Of a stretch of 11,146 nucleotides of DNA, positions 6,026 to 11,146 are shown in pieces (position 1 is the stretch's first letter; each line of letters starts with the position of its first letter). The notes under the pieces are model-generated. The model was not told where the DNA came from, made no database searches, and saw only the letters and a program-made list of their open reading frames with translations. Both the position numbers and the translations under genes were made by a program. Source of the stretch: Clostridiales bacterium (GTDB lineage: Bacteria > Bacillota > Clostridia > Lachnospirales > CAG-274); the NCBI GenBank assembly GCA_021203425.1, contig JAJQBF010000122.1:1-11146 (forward strand), written 5' to 3'.

Positions 6026-7279
6026 TTAATCCTCCGCCCCTAAAAGCTCGGAAATTTTTACAATAGCTTCCTCGCCTTCGCTAATGTTATACAGCTCTGC
6101 ATTTTCGTTGTCTATAAAATAAATTATACCGCCGAAACCGTTTTTTTCGGCATATTTAATTCCGTCTTCAATTCCGCCGTAAAAATTTTCTATGTTCATT
6201 CCGCCTTTTCTCAGCTTTATTCCTGCTGAAAGAGCTGAATTTTTACCCTCGGGGGAATAAAGAAGAAGAGTATCGGCTTTCTTTTTCTTAACCTTTACTC
6301 CCTTAGCCTCAAGAAGGGGAGCAAGCTCGTCAATTTTAAGGGCAAAGCCCACAGCCGAAAAATTACTTTCGAAGTTAAGGGAAAGCTTGTCATAGCGTCC
6401 GCCGCTTAAAATAGAATAGCCGCAGCCCAAAGTGTAGCCTCTGAAAATAATTCCCGTATAATATTCAAGCTGGGGCACGATTCCCAAATCAAAGCAGACA
6501 TATTTATCAAGACCGCAGCCCTTTAAACAACTGCATATTTTCTGCATATATTCCAAAGCCCTTAAAGGCTTGTTGTTTTTGAATATTTTTTTAGCCTTTT
6601 CAAGAACTTCACTTCCGCCTAAATAGAGGGGAAGATTACAGAGAAATTCTTTAATTTCATTATTTATATCAAGATTTTCTATTATTTCGGAAACCATTAC
6701 ATAATTTTTGTCAATAATGGCTGTTTTGATTTCCTTCGCCGTAATTTCCGAAACACCGGCCTCATCTAAGGCGCCCTCCAGAAATTCGGCATGACCGATG
6801 TCTATTTTAAAACTGTCAAGACCTAAATTCAAAAGGCTGCTGATGGCGCAGATTAAAACCTCACAGTCGCCGTTTATACCGGCTTCGCCTAAAAGTTCAA
6901 TTCCGCCCTGAGTAAATTCTCTCTGTTTGCCCTGATTTTTTTCGTTATATCTGAACATATTTTCAATATAATAAAATCTCAGGGGCAAATCTTCGCTTGA
7001 ATAAGCCGTTGCGGCAAGGCGGCATATTGCCGGAGTCATATCGGAACGCATAACAAGAATATCCCCCTCACGGGATAAAAAGCTGTATCTTTCAAGACCC
7101 ACATCAGAGCCGACTTCGGTAAAAACCTCGGAAAATTCAAGAGCAGGTGTGTTTACCCTTTTATATCCGTTGCTGATGAAGGTTGTTTCTATAATTTTTT
7201 CAATTCCTTTTTTGTAAGCATATTCTTCGGGCTTAAAATCCCTGACACCCTCGGGTGTATGTAATCTTTTGTTTATCAT
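6026..7279 (-). CDS. hisZ: ATP phosphoribosyltransferase regulatory subunit HisZ
   Basis: A histidyl-tRNA synthetase paralogue that has no aminoacylation role and allosterically controls short HisG. The class II synthetase-like core shows HTPEGVRDF (7-15), the motif-2-like FRYNEKNQGKQREFTQGG (109-126), and the HisA-type motifs EYYTGIIF (272-279) and SGGRYD (292-297). It differs from true HisRS: MRSDMTP (77-83) stands where HisRS has RPEGT, and the HisRS-type YYTRTVFE is YYTGIIFR. About 85 residues after 330 resemble a shortened remnant of the anticodon-binding region. Adjacent short hisG supports HisZ over HisRS. The ATG at 7279 has GGGAG at 7287-7291 with 7-nt spacing. It is first in the operon, about 45 nt after the predicted transcription start. 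Confidence 0.93.
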   Translation of the reverse strand: MINKRLHTPEGVRDFKPEEYAYKKGIEKIIETTFISNGYKRVNTPALEFSEVFTEVGSDVGLERYSFLSREGDILVMRSDMTPAICRLAATAYSSEDLPLRFYYIENMFRYNEKNQGKQREFTQGGIELLGEAGINGDCEVLICAISSLLNLGLDSFKIDIGHAEFLEGALDEAGVSEITAKEIKTAIIDKNYVMVSEIIENLDINNEIKEFLCNLPLYLGGSEVLEKAKKIFKNNKPLRALEYMQKICSCLKGCGLDKYVCFDLGIVPQLEYYTGIIFRGYTLGCGYSILSGGRYDKLSLNFESNFSAVGFALKIDELAPLLEAKGVKVKKKKADTLLLYSPEGKNSALSAGIKLRKGGMNIENFYGGIEDGIKYAEKNGFGGIIYFIDNENAELYNISEGEEAIVKISELLGAED

Positions 7280-7332
7280 ATAAAATCTCCCTTTTACATA
7301 ATAAATGGTTTTAAGGTGATATTTTTTCTACA

Positions 7333-7361
7333 ATTATATTATTATTATGTTATTTTGTCAA
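7333..7361 (-). promoter_or_regulatory. his operon promoter, perfect consensus
   Basis: TTGACA (7356-7361) and TATAAT (7333-7338) on the minus strand are separated by exactly 17 bp, a full match to the vegetative sigma-factor consensus. Transcription should begin near 7326 and leave a leader of about 45 nt before hisZ. The -35 box overlaps the final codons of the upstream DUF188 gene. The leader has no T-box, no run of His codons and no terminator hairpin. Confidence 0.88.
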
Positions 7362-7782
7362 TCAGTTTTGTAAGACAACTTTCAAATCTGATGTCGTCTT
7401 CCTTTTTCCTTTTGGGAATATGGGTGCTTCGTCCGCCGCTCTTCCTTACCTGACGGCCTATGTGGCGTCTGAAAAGCATACCGTCTATATTTTCGTGAGT
7501 ATAAAGAAAACCGTTTTGGTTGAGAACATAGACGTTTTTGCTGAGACACATTGCCGCAAGACCGTAGTCTTGGGTTATAACAATATCTCCGGTTTCGGCA
7601 CGGTTTATAATAACAAAATCGGCGCTGTCAGCCCCTTTTGTAACGAATATGGTTTCACAGTCCTGCTTTTCGCTGTAGTGGGCTGTGTCGCATATAAGTA
7701 TAACGGGAATATTATATTTTAAACCTGTTTTTATAACAATATCGGTAACGGGACAGCCGTCGCCGTCTATAATAAGTTTCAT
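7345..7782 (-). CDS. YaiI/YqxD family protein (DUF188, UPF0178)
   Basis: A conserved protein of unproven function with a PIN-like fold, in a family of about 150 residues; this one has 145. The N terminus MKLIIDGDGCPV carries the family's acidic motif. SADFVIINRAETGDIVITQDYGLA contributes further conserved acidic positions, and the NQNG and basic C-terminal HIPKRKK segments align with family members. The start at 7782 is chosen because the conserved motif begins there and GAAGGTG (7788-7794) precedes it. An ATG at 7800 would add six residues without a good site. Its ATG overlaps the stop of the TraX-family gene (ATGA), so the two are translated together. No terminator follows, so transcription probably continues into the his operon. 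Nuclease activity is an inference from the fold class only. Confidence 0.9.
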   Translation of the reverse strand: MKLIIDGDGCPVTDIVIKTGLKYNIPVILICDTAHYSEKQDCETIFVTKGADSADFVIINRAETGDIVITQDYGLAAMCLSKNVYVLNQNGFLYTHENIDGMLFRRHIGRQVRKSGGRSTHIPKRKKEDDIRFESCLTKLIDKIT

Positions 7783-8450
7783 ATAAACACCTTCAAACAT
7801 ATAAATACAATAATATGCAGTAAATAAGCCCCGTAAAAGAAATATCTCGGTTCTTTTCCCCTTTTTCCGTTATATAAAACAGGCAGAAACCAGCCGAAAC
7901 AGCTGAACAGCCAAAAGGCAGTATAAAAGCTTACGGGGTATAAATACTTTGCCCATTTAACCGTAAATATGAGAACGGTGGAAATTATGACAGCCGGTTT
8001 GCTTTCGAACAGATAATATGCAAATATAAGCAAAACTCCGTAAAGCCCGTAGTCTAAATCAAAAAAATCAAGAACGGCTGAAACGCAAAGAAGACAACAG
8101 ATTTTTGCGGCAGGTTTCTTTCTTAACTCCTTTAAATTGAAGATGTAAATCAAAACGGCGCCGGAAAGAAGAGTCCAAATAATATTCATATCTTCTGTAA
8201 AGCTTATATTGCCGTTAAAGCATAAATCATAGGGAATTTCGCAGACTGCCGCCAAAAGCCCAAGTCTGAGCATATATTTTTCCAGTGAATGTGTCTTTCT
8301 GCAGCCTTCGGCAATCATAAAGGCAAAAGCAGGAAAAGAAAATCTGCCTATAAACCTAAACCATTTGGGTATAGCTTCCGGAAACAGATAAGCCGAGTGG
8401 TCGAAAAGCATAAATATAAAAGCGGCGATTTTGATTTGAAACCCTGTCAT
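7779..8450 (-). CDS. TraX-family integral membrane protein
   Basis: Named after the F-plasmid pilin N-acetylase TraX. Chromosomal relatives in Firmicutes are common and uncharacterised, so acyl transfer is only a possible activity. The 223 residues are mostly hydrophobic, with some seven or more probable membrane segments. Family landmarks are FMLFDHSAYLF (13-23, D17 H18), FIGRFSFPAFAFMIAEG (33-49), KYMLRLGLLA, and NIIWTLLSG where the family usually has NIxFTL. The C terminus YGAYLLHIIVF matches the typical Y-x-x-H ending. ATG 8450 has GGGAGG (8458-8463) at 7-nt spacing and lies just downstream of a clear promoter. It is translationally coupled to the DUF188 gene. Nothing else here suggests conjugation. 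Confidence 0.85.
   Translation of the reverse strand: MTGFQIKIAAFIFMLFDHSAYLFPEAIPKWFRFIGRFSFPAFAFMIAEGCRKTHSLEKYMLRLGLLAAVCEIPYDLCFNGNISFTEDMNIIWTLLSGAVLIYIFNLKELRKKPAAKICCLLCVSAVLDFFDLDYGLYGVLLIFAYYLFESKPAVIISTVLIFTVKWAKYLYPVSFYTAFWLFSCFGWFLPVLYNGKRGKEPRYFFYGAYLLHIIVFICLKVFI
7788..7794 (-). promoter_or_regulatory. DUF188 gene ribosome binding site
   Basis: GAAGGTG on the minus strand just upstream of ATG 7782. It lies inside the end of the TraX-family gene and favours 7782 over the in-frame ATG at 7800. Confidence 0.6.
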
Positions 8451-8470
8451 ATATTTTCCTCCCGTAAATA

Positions 8471-8499
8471 ACTATACCACCAAAAGAGCCGAAAATCAA
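8471..8499 (-). promoter_or_regulatory. Promoter of the TraX-DUF188 unit
   Basis: On the minus strand TTGATT (8494-8499) and TATAGT (8471-8476) have a 17-bp spacer. Each box matches consensus at five and four or more positions respectively. It sits between the upstream terminator and the TraX-family start, so the expected leader is about 15 nt. Confidence 0.8.
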
Positions 8500-8544
8500 G
8501 CCTTTTACAAGGGTTTGAATCTATTTGTTTTATATAATGTCCTG

Positions 8545-8590
8545 AAAAACAAAAAGGCTGTTCTTCGAAAGATTCTTTTCGAAAAACAGC
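8545..8590 (-). terminator. Intrinsic terminator after the ferritin-like gene
   Basis: Arms 8557-8570 and 8577-8590 form a 14-bp stem with a 6-nt loop. The one non-complementary position is a G-U wobble when read as minus-strand RNA. The stem is followed on the minus strand by CCTTTTTGTTTTT. The hairpin begins 17 bp past the stop at 8608. The + strand side lacks a T-run, so it acts in the minus direction only. Confidence 0.85.
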
Positions 8591-8607
8591 GAGAAATGAA
8601 ATACGGC

Positions 8608-9057
8608 TTAAGAATATTTTATAAGCAAAAGAACAAACCTCGGGGCATTGTTCTGAGAATCGGCTGTCAGCTCGGAAAAAGCATTTCTTACGGACTGATT
8701 CAGAAAATCCGCCATAAGACTTCTGTAGGTTTCTGTATTCTCAAGTTCTCCGAGAATTGCCTTTTTAAGCTCGGAAGAGATAAAGCCTTTCGAAAACTTC
8801 TTCTCAGGGCTTTCTGTTTCCGGCTTAAACCTTTCTCCCTTAAAACGATAATACATTTCATCAAGCATCTTTAAGTGTTTATTTTTGACAATCAAAATAT
8901 CATTCAGAAGGCTTTTATCTTCATCGTCAATAAGATTATCATAAAAGCCGGCATAGCGGCAAATTTCATTTTTTGTTATATTCCGCTGAACTGTCATAAG
9001 GCTTATAATTTCTTCATTTATGGCAGGCAGTGAATTTTCCGTTATATTATTCTCCAT
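8608..9057 (-). CDS. Ferritin-like/rubrerythrin-type small protein with degenerate metal sites
   Basis: A 149-residue, helix-rich protein. From memory it aligns with the clostridial ferritin-like proteins that contain FYDYLI, DERKH, a YYQLTG-like segment and a final DEQKH. Here these appear as FYDNLI (38-43), KNKH (58-61), MYYRFKGE (68-75) and SQNN (134-137). Both Glu-x-x-His ligand motifs are therefore altered: the first keeps only its His, the second keeps neither. Acidic residues remain in GELENTE (103-109). I infer a ferritin-like four-helix fold that may not hold a di-iron centre. ATG 9057 has GGGAG about 10 nt upstream. It is a single-gene unit between two terminators; I see no strong promoter in the short gap after putP. 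Family call is moderate, function unknown. Confidence 0.65.
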   Translation of the reverse strand: MENNITENSLPAINEEIISLMTVQRNITKNEICRYAGFYDNLIDDEDKSLLNDILIVKNKHLKMLDEMYYRFKGERFKPETESPEKKFSKGFISSELKKAILGELENTETYRSLMADFLNQSVRNAFSELTADSQNNAPRFVLLLIKYS

Positions 9058-9106
9058 GACTTATCCGCTCCCAAAGCATATAATAAAAAGCTTATGCAAA
9101 GGAGAA

Positions 9107-9141
9107 TAAAAAAATACCCGGCAGACTGACAAATCTGCCGG
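9107..9141 (-). terminator. Intrinsic terminator of putP
   Basis: CCGGCAGA (9118-9125) pairs perfectly with TCTGCCGG (9134-9141) around an 8-nt loop. On the minus strand it is followed by GTA and seven T. It begins 20 bp after the putP stop. Confidence 0.92.
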
Positions 9142-9160
9142 ATAAAACGTTTTATTTCAT

Positions 9161-10702
9161 TTATTTTCCCAAAGCTTTGTTTACCTTGTCATATGTATCT
9201 GTAAGTTTCTTATCCGGTTCGGGAGTTAAAAGACTTACAACAACAATTACGGCGAGGGAGATTATGAAAGCGGGAAGAAGTTCATAAATATCGAGGATAG
9301 TTCCTGCGAACTGAACTCTTATGACAAACTTCCATACGAATACCATAATTCCGCCGGCAACAAGCCCTGTAACGGCACCGTATTTATTGGCTCTTCTCCA
9401 GAAGAGAGAAACAAGCATAAGAGGACCGAAGGCTGCGCCGAAACCTGCCCAGGCAAATGAAACGATTCTGAAAACATTGCTGTCGGGGTTCCAAGCAATA
9501 ACAAGAGCAATGAGAGCAATAACGATAACCGTAACTCTTGCGGCTAAAATAGTTTGTTTTTCGCTGAGCTTTATACCGAAAATATCGCCCATTATGTTTT
9601 CGGAAACAGAAGACGATGCTGCCAAAAGCTGTGAATCGGCTGTTGACATTGTACAGGCGAATATACCGGAAAGGATTATGCCGGCGAAAATCATAGCTAT
9701 AAAGCCGCAGTCTTTAATAATAGAAGCTAAATAAATCAAGATTCTTTCCGAGTCAAAGCTGTCTGCTGTTACTACTCCGTCAAGAGAGCCGTTTGTATAA
9801 ACAGTATAGCCTATAACACCTATAAATACGGCAACTGCCATAGAAATGAATACCCAAACGGTAGCGATTCTTTTGCAGGTTTTGATCTGTTCTTCGTTCT
9901 TTGATGCCATAAATCTGAGGAGGATATGGGGCATACCGAAGTAGCCTAAGCCCCAGGCAAGTGTAGAAACGATTGTAAGAAAACCGTAGGGTTTAACCTC
10001 GCCGCCGCTTAAACAGTTTGTAAGTGAAAGCATCCATTCTTCTGCCTTTGCGTTAGCCATAGCGGTATCCAAGCCACCGGCAAGACTTACACCGAAGAAT
10101 AAAACGATTATAAGGGCAATTGACATAAAGATACTTTGGATAAGGTCGGTTGTACTTGCCGCAAGGAAACCGCCGAGGCTTGTGTATGCAACAATAAAGA
10201 TTGCACTGAAAATCATAGCCGGAATATAGCCTACGCCGAAAAGGCTTGAAAAAAGCTTTCCGCAGGCGGAAAAGCCCGATGCTGTGTAAGGAATGAAGAA
10301 AATAACTATAATTACAGCAGCAAGACCTACTAATGCTTTTGAGTCAAAACGGTTTGAGAAAAAGTCGGGAAGAGTTATTGACTTTGTTTCGGCGCTGTAG
10401 CGTCTTAATTTTTTGGCAACAATGAGCCAGTTTAAATATGTACCTATGCCTAAGCCGAGAGCCGTCCAGAAAGGCTCGGCGATACCTGAGGCAAGAGCAA
10501 GCCCCGGCAGACCCATAAGCAGCCAGCTTGACATATCGGACGCCTCTGCACTCATAGCCGTAACGAAAGATCCTAATGATCTTCCGCCTAAATAAAAGTC
10601 GTCTGAGTTTTTGTTGTTTCTGGAGTAATAGTAGCCTATGGCCAGCATCATTATCAAATAAAGAATAATGACAACTAATACTCCGATTGTTGAACCTGTC
10701 AT
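9161..10702 (-). CDS. putP: Sodium/proline symporter PutP
   Basis: A member of the solute:sodium symporter family that imports L-proline with Na+ across the cytoplasmic membrane. At 513 residues it is close to E. coli PutP (502) and has the expected dozen or so hydrophobic helices. Diagnostic segments are FYLGGRSLGSFVTAMSAEAS, then DMSSWLLMGLPGLAL (D56, M57, S58 match the Na+-binding D55-M56-S57 of E. coli), and FACTMSTADSQLL with S353/T354 matching S340/T341. The conserved YFGMPHILLRFMA is near 254-266. The ATG at 10702 is preceded by AGGAGG at 7-nt spacing. The longer frame from 10786 begins within the promoter -35 box and is rejected. It is monocistronic, with its own promoter and terminator. 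It may serve osmoprotection or proline nutrition; context does not tell. Confidence 0.95.
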   Translation of the reverse strand: MTGSTIGVLVVIILYLIMMLAIGYYYSRNNKNSDDFYLGGRSLGSFVTAMSAEASDMSSWLLMGLPGLALASGIAEPFWTALGLGIGTYLNWLIVAKKLRRYSAETKSITLPDFFSNRFDSKALVGLAAVIIVIFFIPYTASGFSACGKLFSSLFGVGYIPAMIFSAIFIVAYTSLGGFLAASTTDLIQSIFMSIALIIVLFFGVSLAGGLDTAMANAKAEEWMLSLTNCLSGGEVKPYGFLTIVSTLAWGLGYFGMPHILLRFMASKNEEQIKTCKRIATVWVFISMAVAVFIGVIGYTVYTNGSLDGVVTADSFDSERILIYLASIIKDCGFIAMIFAGIILSGIFACTMSTADSQLLAASSSVSENIMGDIFGIKLSEKQTILAARVTVIVIALIALVIAWNPDSNVFRIVSFAWAGFGAAFGPLMLVSLFWRRANKYGAVTGLVAGGIMVFVWKFVIRVQFAGTILDIYELLPAFIISLAVIVVVSLLTPEPDKKLTDTYDKVNKALGK

Positions 10703-10709
10703 ATTGATT

Positions 10710-10715
10710 CCTCCT
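10710..10715 (-). promoter_or_regulatory. putP ribosome binding site
   Basis: AGGAGG on the minus strand, 7 nt from ATG 10702. It fixes the putP start and excludes the 28 extra N-terminal residues of the longer frame. Confidence 0.88.
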
Positions 10716-10757
10716 AAAATAAAAAATAAAATAGATATGAAATATAAAAACAAGCCT

Positions 10758-10786
10758 ATTATAACATATTTAAACATTTCGGCCAA
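10758..10786 (-). promoter_or_regulatory. putP promoter
   Basis: Perfect TATAAT (10758-10763) with a 17-bp spacer to TTGGCC (10781-10786), a four-of-six -35. Predicted transcription start is near 10751, giving a leader of about 49 nt. Confidence 0.7.
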
Positions 10787-10851
10787 ATATTTTTTTCATA
10801 AGTCAGATTATGCAGCCGGCGGAGGGACGGTAAAATTTTTTTATTTAGCTA

Positions 10852-10880
10852 TTGAAAACATAAGTGATTTGGTATAAAAT
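10852..10880 (+). promoter_or_regulatory. Promoter of the DUF4321 gene
   Basis: TTGAAA (10852-10857) and TAAAAT (10875-10880) are separated by 17 bp, each a five-of-six match. It is divergent from the putP promoter with about 65 bp between the -35 boxes. A TATAAT at 10905-10910 lacks a matching -35. Confidence 0.65.
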
Positions 10881-10932
10881 AGTATAAGGCACATTTTACT
10901 TTTATATAATGATTGGCTTAAGGAGATAAACT

Positions 10933-11146
10933 ATGTTAGGGAAAAACAGTATTGTGTTTATTATAGTTATGCTGTCGGGGCTGATTATAGGGGGCTTTTT
11001 GGGAGACGTGGCTTCGGGAATTTCCGGGCTTAGCTTTCTGAATTACGGCCAGGAAGTGGGGCTTACTTCACCCCTTGTTTTAGACCTTATTATAATAAAG
11101 CTGCAGCTTGGCTTGACATTAAAATTTACAATTGCAGGTATAATAG
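10933..11146 (+). CDS. DUF4321 family membrane protein, 3' truncated by window end
   Basis: The only + strand gene. It starts at ATG 10933 with AAGGAG (10920-10925) 7 nt upstream, and 71 codons are visible before the window ends without a stop. The N terminus is a hydrophobic helix (about 7-22, IVFIIVMLSGLIIGG). It is followed by FLNYGQEVGL, LDLIIIKLQLGLTLKF and IAGII, the conserved pattern I recall for DUF4321, a Firmicutes family of about 90 residues with two membrane segments. About 20 residues are probably missing. In many Clostridia it lies ahead of maf, radC and mreB, so those may lie to the right; that is inference. Function is unknown. Confidence 0.8.
   Translation, partial: MLGKNSIVFIIVMLSGLIIGGFLGDVASGISGLSFLNYGQEVGLTSPLVLDLIIIKLQLGLTLKFTIAGII

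Noticed and set aside
6026..7279. Histidyl-tRNA synthetase (hisS) instead of hisZ
   Set aside because: HisRS-specific motifs (RPEGT, YYTRTVFE) are replaced by RSDMT and YYTGIIFR, and the gene directly precedes a short hisG.
7280..7326. Histidine leader peptide, attenuator or T-box ahead of hisZ
   Set aside because: The leader is only about 45 nt. It contains no run of His codons, no terminator hairpin and no T-box landmarks. An ATG-TAA pair in it looks accidental.
7779..8450. Conjugative element suggested by TraX
   Set aside because: Chromosomal TraX homologues are frequent in Firmicutes, and no relaxase, pilus or integrase gene is present.
8515..8874. + strand 119-codon open frame
   Set aside because: It runs antisense through the ferritin-like gene and its terminator, with no ribosome binding site or recognisable composition.
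10703..10786. N-terminal extension of putP
   Set aside because: It starts at a TTG that is part of the promoter -35 box, while a strong AGGAGG precedes the ATG at 10702.

Overview
The window reads as chromosomal DNA of an anaerobic low-to-moderate-GC Firmicute, most likely a member of Clostridia. This is inferred from the short HisG plus HisZ pairing, the DUF4321 protein, a chromosomal TraX-family protein, strong AGGAGG-type ribosome binding sites, consensus sigma-A-type promoters and T-tailed terminators. I cannot name the genus.

Almost everything is on the minus strand, so it is read from right to left. At the right edge a + strand DUF4321 membrane protein gene runs off the window. It is divergent from putP, a Na+/proline symporter with its own promoter and a strong terminator. 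Next comes a small ferritin-like protein gene whose metal-binding motifs look degenerate, again closed by a terminator. A promoter then serves a TraX-family membrane protein gene, translationally coupled by an ATGA overlap to a YaiI/YqxD (DUF188) gene.

The left two thirds is a histidine biosynthesis operon in the order hisZ-hisG-hisD-hisB-hisH-(repeat island)-hisA-hisF-hisI-hisE. A perfect-consensus promoter (TTGACA, 17 bp, TATAAT) precedes hisZ, and its -35 box lies inside the last codons of the DUF188 gene. The genes encode the steps from PRPP and ATP to imidazole-acetol phosphate, plus histidinol dehydrogenase. HisC (histidinol-phosphate aminotransferase) and a histidinol-phosphate phosphatase are not in the window. 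No T-box or histidine leader peptide is visible in the short 5' leader.

The most unusual part is the 569-bp non-coding stretch between hisH and hisA (2288-2856). It holds two copies of a roughly 100-bp GC-rich module, each abutting a perfect inverted repeat, plus a 27-bp perfect inverted repeat and a smaller hairpin. In both modules the only interruptions of the long stem are AC/AC on the + strand. These become GU/GU in the his mRNA sense, so the stem can pair continuously only as his-sense RNA. This suggests structured RNA inside the operon transcript, or a mobile palindromic (REP/MITE-like) element that landed between hisH and hisA.
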